Assembly (NCBI RefSeq): GCF_024362695.1
Contig: NC_065420.1
Coordinates: 3,380,501-3,444,500, forward strand
Direction: 5' to 3'
Source: Pectinophora gossypiella
Lineage: Eukaryota > Arthropoda > Insecta > Lepidoptera > Gelechiidae
DNA: 64,000 nt
Part shown: piece by piece, positions 10,271 to 20,285 of the stretch
Layout: every line of letters starts with the position of its first letter
Position numbering within the stretch: position 1 is the first letter of the stretch
Translations under genes and position numbers: made by a program
The notes under the pieces: generated by a model
The model's database searches: none
The model's input: only the letters and a program-made list of their open reading frames with translations
What the model was told of the DNA's origin: nothing

Positions 10271-10600
10271 AAAAATTTCTTTTATTTCTGAGGGAAAAAA
10301 TCGTTAGAAATCGCGCGAATGAACTAGAACCTCTTTGAAATGCGCCCCTCTATCCGCTCCTTCCTCCAGAGGCTCCCGCGTCCCTCTTCTGTCAATAGTG
10401 TGCTTCATACTGATAAAAAAATACCTACTGAATAATATCATAAGTCGTGAACTCTGTAGTCCCGAGGTATGGAAAGAACATTACAAATTATAATAATAAT
10501 AAATATCGACAAAAAGCCATTTACAACATTGTTGAAATTACAAAATAAGTAATTGGGCAAATGACAAAATAAATGTTTCAGCTGATGTTAGTAATAGACT

Positions 10601-12208
10601 CAAAGGGTATAGCGAGGTAAGGAAGACGAAATGGCCCCCATGGCCCATGACGGAATTATCATTTGTACTGGTATTGGCACTCTAAAAGAATACGAAATGT
10701 AAGGTCGTTGACCCCTGACCTTGACCTGTCTTTGAGATATTCGAGAAAGTTCGTACGCGCGCCGAGTTTTTTCAAAATTTTTTTTCCGAAAAACTATAAA
10801 AGCTAGAAGGATGGGACCAATTGCGTATAATTAGGGATACTTTGAAAAATATTCTGTATTTTTTTCAGAGTTCTGGTGAAATGACAACTGTGCAAAATAA
10901 TTAAACAAAATATAAATATATTTTTTTAGTACTGTTCTATTATGTTTACCGCGCCAAAAAAAATATATAATACTCTTTGATTTATATACTTACACCACAC
11001 AAAAACTGATCAAAATCAAAGAGGCGCTTCTTGAGTAATTATGAATTTACTTAGTGTGCGTACGGCTGGTAGGAACTAATTAAAGAGGTCGTTTTTAGAT
11101 TAATTATTATAATTACATGTTAAACATAATTTTAATCATCATCATCACTGTTTTCATTTATTACAACATTGACTGCATCATTTGAAAATATTTTCGACAG
11201 AATTTCAGCAGGACGTAAAATGCGAGATAGATATCTCGCATGAGCTAAGTAATATAATTATTACACTTGCGGCATATGAAAATCGACTTGCGAAAATCGT
11301 ATTTTGGGCAAAAGAAAACCCATTTATGCAAACCGTTTACAATTTGTACTACGAACTAGAGTTTTAAGTTTAGCATCCTGTAGCACTTTCTTCATAATAG
11401 TGGCATCATTTTCCGTACCATAAATTGGCCCAGCAAAATCAACTATAAACCCGTTCGTAGTACAGATTGTAAACAGTTTGCATAAATGGGTTTTCTTTTG
11501 CCCAAAATACGATTTTCGCAAGTCGATTTTCATATATCGCAAGTGTAATAATTATATTATTTAGCTCATGCGAGATATCTATCTCGCATTTTACGTCCTG
11601 CTGAAATTCTGTCGAAAATATTTTCAAATGATGCAATCAATGTTGTAATAAATGAAAATAGTGATGATGATGATTAAAATTCTGTTTAACATGTAATTAT
11701 AATAATTAATCTAAAAACGACCTCTTTAATTAGTTCCTACCAGCCGTACGCACACTAAGTAAATTCATAATTACTCAAGAAGCGCCTCTTTGATTTTGAT
11801 CAGTTTTTGTGTGGTGTAAGTATATAAATCAAAGAGTATTATATATTTTTTTTGGCGCGGTAAACATAATAGAACAGTACTAAAAAAATATATTTATATT
11901 TTGTTTAATTATTTTGCACAGTTGTCATTTCACCAGAACTCTGAAAAAAATACAGAATATTTTTCAAAGTATCCCTAATTATACGCAATTGGTCCCATCC
12001 TTCTAGCTTTTATAGTTTTTCGGAAAAAAAATTTTGAAAAAACTCGGCGCGCGTACGAATTTTCTCGAATATCTCAAAGACAGGTCAAGGTCAGGGTTCA
12101 ACGACCTTACATTTCGTATTCTTTTAGAGTGCCAATACCAATACAAATGATAATTCCGTCATGGGCCATGGGGGCCATTTCGTCTTCCTTACCTCGCTAT
12201 ACCCTTTG
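10601..12208. repeat. 1.6-kb near-perfect palindrome
   Basis: The left arm 10601-11356 and right arm 11453-12208 are each 756 bp and are reverse complements, separated by a 96-bp spacer. In the outermost 150 bp I count three mismatches. The ends read 'caaagggtatagcgagg' inward on both sides. A weaker match 'agctgatgt' at 10580-10588 and 12218-12226 suggests the arms once extended further. The spacer and inner arms encode a transposase-like fragment on the minus strand, so the structure is probably derived from a DNA transposon. A transcript could fold into a very long hairpin. Confidence 0.9.
11324..11542 (-). pseudogene. DDE-type transposase-like fragment in the palindrome centre
   Basis: The frame includes SYFGQKKTHLCKLFTICTTN followed by GFIVDFAGPIYGTENDATI. 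This resembles the segment of DDE-superfamily transposases in which a lysine-rich strand is followed by GYIVD..GP and NDA. It crosses from the right arm through the spacer and ends just inside the left arm, where the frame becomes palindrome sequence. No first catalytic D or downstream E is visible. Family assignment is a judgement from motif shape only. Confidence 0.45.
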
Positions 12209-12279
12209 TGCTATAGACATCAGCTACTCAACTTAGTGTTATAATCATTCATAAGTGTATTATTATATTATTTTTTGAC

Positions 12280-12630
12280 ACACATACATATACATACATA
12301 CATAAACTGCCTATATACGTCCCACTGCTGGGCACAGGCCCCCCCTCAATCAACCGGAGGGGGTATGGAGCATACTCCACCACGCTGCTCCACTGCGGGT
12401 TGGTGGAGGTGTTTTTACGGCTAATAGCCGGGACCAACGGCTTAACGTGCCCTCCTCTCCACGGAATCATCTTACTTTTTCGGACAATCAGGTGATTCAA
12501 GCCTGAAAAGTCCTTACCAAACAAAGGACAGTCTCACAAAGTGATTTCGACAATGTCCCCATCGAGAATCGAACTCGGACCTCCAGATCGTGAGCCTAAC
12601 GCTCTAACCACTAGACCACGGAGGCTGTTA
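12280..12630 (-). mobile_element. SINE-B, near complete
   Basis: The tail at left has a 'tacatacataaactgcc' end and 'gtcccactgctgggcac'; the head at right is 'aaccactagaccacggagg'. The core hairpin is altered to 'gtgccctcctctccacgg'. Confidence 0.85.
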
Positions 12631-12856
12631 CACACGACACAATTTATCTTTTCGTCAACAACACGATTTATCTACTTATTATTTTGTCATTCGTAAGGGT
12701 TATAAATGCAGTACATCGATACAATACATCGATCTTTACAATCGGACATCGTCGAATGTCTTAAGATTGACTCGTTTTCGCTTTGTAGAGCGTCATATCT
12801 GTCATATTTAAGTCAGGTGTCTGCTATATCTTTCTAAAGGCCAATATATTTTTTAT

Positions 12857-13146
12857 TGACGTGACTTATTGTAGAAGGCTCTCACCCGGTACAACGTTTA
12901 AGACAACAGGCCGAGGGTGCCCTGTCGGGCGCGAACCTCGGCGCAGGGTGTCGTCTGAGAGAAAAAATATTTGAAATAATTAATCGAACCTAGTGGATCG
13001 ATAGCGATAAGCGCTGATTGAGGGAAATCGTCGACCACGCCGGCGGGGTCGGTATCGGGGTCCGGAAATGTTTGGTGGCGCGACCTGATTAGCTGCCTCT
13101 ATGGCTAGAGTAATCGGGTCGTCGAGATCGTATATTACGTCCTTCG
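12857..13146 (-). mobile_element. Rep-F copy with extended 5' part
   Basis: It runs from the poly(T) side to 'cgtcgagatcgtatatt' and reaches further 5' than other copies. Its T-run is degraded, and the part between the first 20 bp and the 'gctctcacc' block is deleted. Confidence 0.7.
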
Positions 13147-13174
13147 GTCAATATGCATTATCGTCTGCTGTGTA

Positions 13175-13316
13175 CGCTCACGAGTACTAATATGTATACA
13201 CTTTGAAACCATGTCACATTACCTTTTTTGACAAATTAAACCGTAAGTCTCTTTAAATGTCAAATATGATAGTGCGACAGGGTTCTCAAGTGGGTACATG
13301 ATATTGCTTATGACTG
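13175..13316 (+). mobile_element. MITE-1 copy 3
   Basis: TA-flanked, 142 bp, with more substitutions than copies 1 and 2 (for example 'aaaccgtaagtctc'). Confidence 0.8.
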
Positions 13317-13755
13317 TACTGTAAACATATCGGCCCGTATGTCCGCATCAGCAATGAATACGATGTTTCATCTCAACTCGACGTGCGCAATTAAAATGGC
13401 GCCCGCAATACGCCAGTAGGCTGGTATTCAATTCGATTTCGTCTCATTATTATGCATGCCTTTTGATTGAGTGTATTGAATTTCTTTTGTCATCTGTTAT
13501 TGTTCGATTTACCGTTGCTTTGTGAGTATTAACTGATGCTGTTTAATTTAAATAGCGGTTATGGGCGCAGTGTAGTGAATAATGAAATGAGCCGTGTGTT
13601 TAAAATTTTGCAGTTGGCCTATTTTAAACGTGAATTGCCACAATTACTGTGCCGCATACACAGAGGCTTGCAGACTCAGCGGTTATTTTGCAGTATCAAA
13701 TACGACTTTAACGATGTTAAGTTTTATTTTAATATATGTTTTGTCAATAGATTAG
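13317..13755. other. Unassigned stretch
   Basis: A 149-codon frame starting at 13536 runs on into SINE-A, and its last third is SINE translation (VVQWFSVGLTIRRSRVRIPV). I therefore do not treat it as a gene. Confidence 0.4.
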
Positions 13756-13830
13756 GTTATTCTTCTTCTATCGTGTGGGTTGTGAGCTGTATTACCAACA
13801 CCATCAACCCTATTGTCAGGGTTATTATTG
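13756..13830 (-). mobile_element. SINE-A tail fragment
   Basis: The reversed tail 'tcttctatcgtgtgggttgt' runs up to 'gggttattattgag', where it abuts the head of a full SINE-A in the opposite orientation. Confidence 0.75.
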
Positions 13831-14168
13831 AGGCCTCCGTGGTCCAGTGGTTTAGCGTTGGGCTCACGATCCGGAGGTCCCGGGTTCGAATCCCGGTGGG
13901 GACATATCACAAGAATCACTTTGTGATCCCTAGTTTGGTTTGGACGTTACAGACTGATCACCTGATTGTCAAAAAAGTAAGATGATCCGTGTTTCGGAAG
14001 GCACGTAAAGCCGTTGGTTCCGGTTACTACTTACTGATGTACTTAAGTAAGTAGTCGTTACATGAGCCATGTCAGGGGCCTTTCGCGGCTCAATAATAAC
14101 CCTGACACAAGGGTTGATGGGGTTGGTAATTCACCTTACAACCCACGCAATCGAAGAAGAAGAAGAAT
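13831..14168 (+). mobile_element. SINE-A, full length
   Basis: It has a tRNA-like head with A-box-like 'tggtccagtggttt' and B-box 'ggttcgaatccc', the core 'cgtgtttcggaaggcacg', and a tail through 'acccacgcaatcgaagaag'. Internal RNA polymerase III promoter boxes are the expected driver. The copy is a SINE, not a tRNA gene. Confidence 0.85.
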
Positions 14169-14477
14169 AGACCTCTGCCTGTTCCTTCCGGGATGCTTCG
14201 TAATGTTGTTATAAACCAAAACCCGCCGAAACTGACTACCCATAACCACATTTCCCGTAGACTGCACCGTCCAAACTGCTCAGCTATAAGAAACAATCGC
14301 CCATCAGGCTATAACTTAGACAAAACCAGCTCCCCAGGATATATCCAGACCACAAGAGTGGAACAGGAAGACATATATCACCACAGCACTGGTTAATGGG
14401 CTATGTTAGTTATTTGGTAACTGGCTCGGTTTGCTTAGCTTTAACCTTAGGTAATTCACTGCATTTCACTTTGTTAT
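14169..14477. other. Unassigned stretch
   Basis: Short frames of 67-68 codons on both strands show no recognisable motif. Confidence 0.35.
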
Positions 14478-14692
14478 ATACCGAGTGTTAGTTATATCGT
14501 AACGAATACTAAGGGGGATGGTTCAGGCCATGATTCTGAGTTAATGTCAAGTGTAATTTTCCGTCCGTTCCGTTTTTTTAAATTATTTTCAATTCTATAC
14601 TTTTGCGATGGCAAATTCCACTTGATATTAACTCAGAATGAGCTGAGTCATCCCTCTCAGTATTCGTTACGATGTCACTTACACCCCGTGCA
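14478..14692 (+). mobile_element. MITE-2 copy
   Basis: The arms 'gtgttagttatatcgtaacg' and its mirror 'cgttacgatgtcacttaca' enclose paired 'gattctgagttaatgtcaag' and 'cttgatattaactcagaat'. The whole element is therefore an imperfect palindrome of about 215 bp. Confidence 0.8.
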
Positions 14693-14772
14693 AGTACATA
14701 TAGATAACCATACAAGTAGGTGGATGTTAGTGACACCGTAACATATTTGTTACTGAGACTAATGAGCGACAT

Positions 14773-14811
14773 CTTCGACCACGCCGGCGGGGTTGGTATC
14801 AGGATCCAACG
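14773..14811 (-). mobile_element. Rep-F fragment
   Basis: The segment 'cgaccacgccggcggggttg' belongs to the 5' part of Rep-F, in reverse. The adjacent LINE end may have been inserted here. Confidence 0.5.
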
Positions 14812-15060
14812 CCGGACACACGTCGTTAGGTACTTGTTTGGTAGCTCTCTCTTTCTCTCTCCTTGGCATTTTTATTCCCATCTGTTGGTGGGGTCTGCCT
14901 TCTTCGTACTTCTCTTCCACTTCGCTCTATCAGACGTGTCGTTCTTGAAGACATTGCACATGCACAGGTCCTTTTTGACCACATCCGCCCATCTTGTTTT
15001 TGGTCGTCCTCTTGCTCTAAGCCCTGGTATGTTTAGATTGGCTGTAACGTTGCCCATAGT
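14812..15060 (-). pseudogene. RTE-like LINE C-terminal fragment
   Basis: A minus-strand frame (15057 to 14872) carries RARGRPKTRWADVVKKD and, near its end, DRAKWKRSTKKADPT before the stop. This is a classic C-terminal signature of RTE-type LINE proteins. The upstream part is out of frame or missing. The 3' flank includes AG-rich 'ggagagagaaagagagag'. Confidence 0.75.
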
Positions 15061-15070
15061 AGCATTTCTC

Positions 15071-15830
15071 TAAATACCGATAGTCCATCGCGTCAGTTGC
15101 GATGGCTCCGACTAGGATCAAGAAGACGCACAGAAAAGGGTTTATTCAAGAAACAAGAGGTATGGATTTGAAATTAATTTAAAAAAAAACACTAAAATTT
15201 TCATGAATTCTCCGACGGAAGATTTCATATGAAATTAACTCAGAGTCAAGGTCTGAATCCTCCAAAGTTTTCGTCACGGTTTCATTAACACGCTTGCTGT
15301 TCCATTAAGGGTTAGTGGATCAATACCAGAGCTGAATCAAATCAAAAAAATCGTTACACAAATCGATCTAACAAACAATCGAAGGATATCTGATGTAGTA
15401 ATCGAGTTCTAGTAATTACGAACATCAAAAGCAAACGCAAACCTATTTAACATACAAACAACCTAAATAAAGACATTCAATATTATGACAATTCATCGTA
15501 AAAGCGTTTGCTCGACGCGTATCGACGAGTTCCACATTCGAAAACATTTTCCGTTCCATTCCTGTATTGAATTAAAAATGTTTAAACACGCAATATGGAC
15601 GTCCAATTTCGGACCGTACGCGTCCCGCCCTTTGGCGACTATGATTGATTGTCCAGTCTTTCAGGGTTCCGTGACTGAAATGTGGAAACCCGTACCCTCA
15701 TATCACGGGATTATGGCCACTTTGTCATCCGTCTCTGTCTGTGAAATATAACAAATGCACGGTATAGTCGATTTAATCCGGACTTTCGTTAGACATGTTA
15801 CGAATGTAGACTTAATTATTAAGTACTAGC
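15071..15830. other. Unassigned stretch with MITE-2 remnant
   Basis: At 15226-15295 'gaaattaactcagagtcaag' and 'ccaaagttttcgtcacgg' look like a decayed right half of MITE-2. The 88-codon frame 15485-15751 has no recognisable motif. Confidence 0.4.
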
Positions 15831-16083
15831 GACCCGCCCCGGCTTCGCTCGGGTGCAATGCTGAGGAAAAAATGAAATTATTTACGACATCACGTTGAAA
15901 ACCTCAAAAATAACAGTATTTCTCCACTATTTAATGAATTTTATTATACGTACAAACCTTCTTCTTTACTCACTCTATCTATTAATAAAAATCGCATCAA
16001 AATCCGTTGCGTAGTTTTAAAGATTTAATCGTACATTAGGGACATATAGGGACAGAAAAAGCGACTTTGTTTTATACTATGTA
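15831..16083 (+). repeat. Rep-U, 'gacccgccccggcttcgc' repeat
   Basis: It begins 'agcgacccgccccggcttcg' and ends 'gttttatactatgtag'. I recognise both as the ends of an interspersed repeat very common in lepidopteran DNA. It has no coding capacity. Its class is not clear to me. Confidence 0.6.
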
Positions 16084-17139
16084 GTCATATGGAGTTTGCA
16101 AGTAGATTGTAGAGAAAGTAAAACAGTATAAAGCTCATACCTATGTACCTAGTCTTAGATGGAAAAGAATCAAAGTTAATGTGACATGGTATTATAATAC
16201 CTCCATGCTTATTAATGCTCATAATATGTTTTGTTATATTTGCATATTGTTTTAATATGTATTGTCTATGTAACAAAGTTCATAAGGGCACACAAAACAT
16301 TACACATTAGTACCTACAATGGTATGAAGTAACAACGACCTGAATTGAACCCAGCTCTGTCGGGCGTTAGGTACACAATGAAACGCATAACTGCATACAA
16401 TGTCATATTCATTTTATTGTTCATAATGACTGACAATAAGTACGCCCACCCACATACGTCTACTGACCAACTATTATCTAGGGAGCATTATATCGTCTAC
16501 ATATTCAATCACATGGTGTTTAGATGCCTCAAAGTAAAATTCAACCATAATTTCAATAAATATAAGTGATTTTAACCAATTGTTGTGAATTTTTACAGAC
16601 CTTTACTTTAATATTTTACCAAAATATTAAAAAAAACTGACCTTTACAACCCAAAAATGCAAAAAAATATGTTTACCTTATGGTTGTAAGGGAAGTTTTT
16701 TAATAACACAAGGGCGTAAGGGTTAGTAACTTTCTTATTTTGCTAGTTATTAAAGTAATTCTATTTTTAATTGGTAGACAAGAAAATTCTAAGAATTTTC
16801 GAATTTAACATCTTTCAATACGTTTAGAATTACAAAAGTTATGAGACTTTAAGTATCACGAAATGATTTTTGTTTCTCCTGAAAACCTGTCAATTTTGTC
16901 CCTTGCGTCAATTGAGTCTCTAGGTACATGTATAATTAAGTCGTAAGAAGTGAAAATCTTGTTCAGTTTCTGTTTAATAATTTCAATGGCACGTTTAGTT
17001 CATATTTCACAAAGTCAGTTCCAAGAATTAAAACGACTGCAGCTACTTAAATAAATTGACTCGAATGTTTCTCTGGTACATGTGAATTTATTCGCATACA
17101 ATTCTGTAATGCGCGGAATGTTTAAGGTTTCCACAGTAA
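16084..17139. other. Unassigned stretch
   Basis: At 16177-16228 'ttaatgtgacatggtatta' and 'attaatgctcataat' resemble one arm of MITE-1. The rest is AT-rich without supported features. Confidence 0.4.
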
Positions 17140-17262
17140 AGCCCCAGTTTTGTACTTAAATCTCCTCAGCAGGGCACTCTCAGGCATGTTGTCTTAAATT
17201 TTGTACCGAGAGCCCTCAGCGCTTCTCATATGTCTGGCCAAGTAGGTAATGTCACGTAAAAA
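17140..17262 (+). mobile_element. Rep-F partial, decayed
   Basis: The blocks 'gcactctcaggcatgttgtc' and 'ggccaagtaggtaatgtcac' match Rep-F. The parts before and after are lost. Confidence 0.6.
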
Positions 17263-17341
17263 TAACTTAATTCTCACTTTTTAATTCCATTTAAAATCTC
17301 AACAGCTCATAATTCACAAACAATAACAGCAACAGTCTGGT

Positions 17342-17640
17342 TGTGGTTAGAACCACTAGACCACGGAGGGCTTAGGTGATTTTGGTTTGTTTTTCTTTTT
17401 GTTTTGGATATATATATATATATATATACACACAGATAGATAGATATATATATATATATATATTTCTTGTCTGTGTTCTTATTGATTTCCGTGTGGTTTC
17501 TGTCCTGTGTTAAATGGATTGTACTGTCTGTCTGTGTCTGTGGTGTCCCGAAGTAATAAATGTTTCTTTCTTTCTTTCTTTCTAGGCTCACGATCTGGAG
17601 GTGCGTACCCGGCAGTGGGACGTATAGTATAGGCTGTTTA
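17342..17640. mobile_element. SINE-B broken by a LINE 3' end, parts inverted
   Basis: The first bases of SINE-B appear reversed at 17350-17370 ('actagaccacggagggct'). The following SINE-B bases appear in direct orientation at 17585-17604. Between them lie (TA)n runs and a segment ending in 'aataaatgtttctttctttc', which looks like a LINE polyadenylation signal and microsatellite tail. Much of the SINE-B body is deleted. Confidence 0.55.
17408..17463. repeat. (TA)n microsatellites
   Basis: Two alternating TA runs are separated by 'cacacagatagatag'. They lie within the broken SINE-B. Confidence 0.9.
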
Positions 17641-18610
17641 GTGTTTATGTTGTTGGAATTTAGTATCGATCGCCATCGACTCGCAAAGGAGATGAAGGAG
17701 AAGAGTGTTTATGTCTTATAAGTGCCACTATCGCCTTTCGTAATCGTTTGTAACTTAAAAGGTTCTCCATATCAACCAAATAGAATATGAAGCATATTCC
17801 ATTACGCAGTTCCGCTGAATTAAAATAAACATACAGCAAAAAACATTACCCTCATAACTTACAACAGCCGAGTAAAAAATGAACATCAAAAAGAAAAATG
17901 ACTATCAAAATTACATTTACGAAGGAACCTTAACAATAACAATTTAAATTCGCCCTTGGCCGTATTTTTAATTTGACCAATGCCGACAGATTATGAAAAA
18001 AAAAACTCTCGTGATAAAATATACGCGCTTCCGTAAAAGATTACAAAAGCCGACTTGTTAGTATACTTCAAATTATAAGTGGATTTTCATGAATAATATA
18101 TTGTGTTCGGACCTTTTTAGGGAGGTGAATTTTCGTAATATTGAGTTGGAAAAATGAATTCCGAATTTGACGTAGGTATAGTGTCGCATTTAAAGAGCTT
18201 ATAAGTTGGTTTCGCGTGTTTTGCAAACAACTGAGAAAAATAAGCAACTTAAAGCTGTTGCTGGCAACAAGAGTAATAAATATTAATGATTGAGATTTTT
18301 TTATGTGGCAATAATGATCGAAATGGAATGACCACCGCCTAACGGCAAGGTAATGTAATATTATAACTTCTTTAACTTTTCTTTTTATCTTTATCTTTTT
18401 GCATTTTAATTGTAATTTTTTATGGGTCTGAGTCTGAAATAAAGATACGCATTATTATTTGTACTTAATGTTCTTTCTATATCTCGAATCAAAACGGTGA
18501 CTCTTTATCGTTCACATAACTATAGGTATGGTAGTATTCATTACAATAAAATTTTAGCATTGCGATGACGCAACAGATCGGAAACGACGGTGTGGCTACT
18601 CTCTTATATT
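17641..18610. other. Unassigned AT-rich stretch
   Basis: No frame or repeat copy is supported. A segment near 18380-18445 ('tctgaaataaagatacgc') resembles a LINE polyadenylation region but has no partner here. Confidence 0.35.
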
Positions 18611-18885
18611 AAACTACCTGGACGCCCGCGACTTCGTCCGCGTCATGATTCTCATCATCATCAATTTAAGAGCCACACTCTTGTCGGTGCAGCATTTTCC
18701 ATGCTACTTCATGATTCTAACTATAAAAATACAAATTTTCATACAAACTTTCATTCCATTTTTTAACCCCTTAAGGGTTGAGTTTCGCAAAATCCCATTT
18801 TAGCGAGCACCTACGTTCTAAAAGGAACCCGCATGCAAAATTTGAGACTCCTAGCATTTGTAGTTTCTGAGATTTCGTGAATAAT
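18611..18885 (+). repeat. Rep-V with a 56-bp LINE-end insertion
   Basis: The start 'gacgcccgcgacttcgtccg' and the block 'cttaagggttgagtttcgc' mark an interspersed repeat that I recognise from lepidopteran DNA. It is interrupted at 18653-18708 by 'catcatcatcaatttaagag' and on, flanked by the 10-bp duplication 'tcatgattct' (18643-18652 and 18709-18718). The insert resembles a very short LINE 3' end; a similar piece is at 42181-42225. Confidence 0.65.
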
Positions 18886-18952
18886 TAACGAGTACACAAT
18901 ACAGAAGAGTTTTTCGGTTATATGCTCGTATTATAGAGAAACAGCTCATACA

Positions 18953-19236
18953 TAGCTCGGAGAATTGCAAAGCTGAAGTGGCAGTGGGCAGGACACATAG
19001 CGAGGAGAACCGATGGCCGCTGGGGCGGAAGGGTTCTGGAATGGCAATCATGTGTCGGACGACGCTCAGTGGGTAGGCCCGCTACAAGGTCGCTACAAGG
19101 CCCGGTACCGACGATCTGGTGAAGGTCGCGGGAAGCCGCTGGATGCGGGCAGCGCAGGACCGATCGTCGTGGAGATCCTTGGGGGAGGCCTATGCCCAGC
19201 AGTGGGCGTCGTACGGCTGATGATGATGATGATGAT
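18953..19236 (+). pseudogene. LINE-4 (RTE-like) C-terminal fragment
   Basis: The frame begins LKWQWAGHIARRTDGRWG and continues VGRRSVGRPATR. A short tandem duplication near 19083-19105 ('cgctacaagg' twice) shifts the frame, after which TDDLVKVAGSRWMRAAQD and EAYAQQWASYG follow, with the stop at 19218-19220. The tail is (GAT)n directly after the stop, so this element has essentially no 3' untranslated region. SINE-B and SINE-D tails copy this end. Confidence 0.85.
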
Positions 19237-19288
19237 AGAGGAACAGAATAAAAACTGGAATTCTGATAACGCGTCCGATTCGGAAAAT

Positions 19289-19339
19289 ATCTGATGTTAA
19301 AGCAATCAAAATCTGTTGTTGTGTGCTTTAACATCAGAT
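19289..19339. repeat. Hairpin with 16-bp perfect stem
   Basis: 'atctgatgttaaagca' at 19289-19304 is the exact reverse complement of 19324-19339, with a 19-nt loop. Flanking 'ccgattcgga' and 'tccgattcag' sequence is also related. It may be a miniature element or an RNA hairpin. Confidence 0.7.
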
Positions 19340-19680
19340 TTTTTTCCGATTCAGATTTTTTCGAAGCTTTGAATATTACTTAAAAAAGAGACTAATACTT
19401 TACAAGCCCTTAGAATGACGTAGTCGATTGTAAACCCTATAGGTACAACATTGTCCCGTTCAGATATTCAATTTTTCGTGATACGAAGCGATATTCGGAT
19501 TGGAAATAACTCGCTGTCGCCGCTTCAAGTTGCATGAAATGTTTATACAACTAGAACGTACTCTGAATATTGACACACGCACTCGACATCCATTTTTGTA
19601 AGGAGCAAACTTCATTCCACAGGAGCAGATAGATGTATTTTTCATATATTATATATATTAAATATATTTAGAATTATACA
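19340..19680. other. Unassigned stretch
   Basis: Short frames only, with no motif. It ends in AT-rich DNA at 19645-19675. Confidence 0.35.
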
Positions 19681-19955
19681 ACTCTCTTCCTTCTATAATG
19701 TTTGTTATAAATGAATCGTGTCGTATCAGGTGGCCAATCATATATTTTTTTTATAGAAGGAAAAATTGAAGGGAAGAGAGGAAGGGGTAGACCTAGGATA
19801 ACATTTATGAAACAAATAAAAGAGAAGGTAAAAAATAATAAAAAAGGTACAGGTCGTGTCGTATCGGGAGGTGAAGGTTTTGGCGGGAAGAAGAGAGGAA
19901 TGGCGATTACTCCACCGACAAGAGCGCAGCTCTTAAATAGAGAGAGAGACAACCC
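19681..19955 (+). pseudogene. LINE-3 copy with inverted 5' end
   Basis: The part 19752-19955 is the LINE-3 C-terminal end in plus orientation (GKIEGKRGRGRPRITFMKQ, then the stop and an AG run). The part 19685-19740 is the immediately upstream LINE-3 sequence in reverse orientation (it matches 6911-6966 reversed). A 5' inversion of this kind is the signature of twin priming during LINE insertion. It retains about 20 bp missing from the 6841-7140 copy. Confidence 0.8.
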
Positions 19956-19975
19956 TCTTATACTCTTTGTCGTTT

Positions 19976-20130
19976 CCAGGGGGGTTAAAATGGCCACATC
20001 GAAGCAATTCATCTAAGAAAGCAATATTGCAATTTGACATTTGCGCATATAAAAGTAAATGCGCAATGCAAACAAATCTCAAAATAGCAATAGATGTATT
20101 GCTTCAATGTGGGCATTTTAAGCACCCTGG
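19976..20130 (+). mobile_element. MITE-3 copy
   Basis: The left end 'ccaggggggttaaaatggcc' mirrors the right end 'gcattttaagcaccctgg'. Inner 'atcgaagcaattcatct' mirrors 'agatgtattgcttcaat'. Related copies lie at 36183-36310, 38950-39075 and, split by nested insertions, 53052-54787. Confidence 0.8.
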
Positions 20131-20285
20131 TGTCCATTTGGCGGCATGGATATTCGAGAAGCTTGTCACGTTTGTTCTAGTTTGAGACATGAAGAATCGT
20201 GTTCCAATTCCTTCATGCCTGGATAAGCTATTACTGGAAAAGTCTCCAGTCAGCTATATTATTCATATCCATTGTGTACCATCGT

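Noticed and set aside
11182..11636. Twin 61-65-codon frames (KIFSTEFQQDVKCEIDISHE) as a divergent gene pair
   Set aside because: They are the same sequence on the two arms of the palindrome, in a different frame from the transposase-like peptide, and show no known motif.
12249..12524. 91-codon frame resembling several others (MFGKDFSGLNHLIVRKSKM)
   Set aside because: The same peptide occurs at 43067, 54847 and 56675 because all are SINE-B translations.
13831..13910. tRNA gene
   Set aside because: A and B boxes are present, but the sequence continues into a SINE body found many times in the window, and the acceptor stem does not close.
13536..13985. 149-codon frame
   Set aside because: The last third is SINE-A translation, with the same peptide at 53027-53317; the first part has no motif and the frame crosses an unrelated SINE-A fragment.
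17408..17583. CRISPR-like or satellite array
   Set aside because: These are simple TA and TTTC microsatellites without spacer structure; the organism is an animal.
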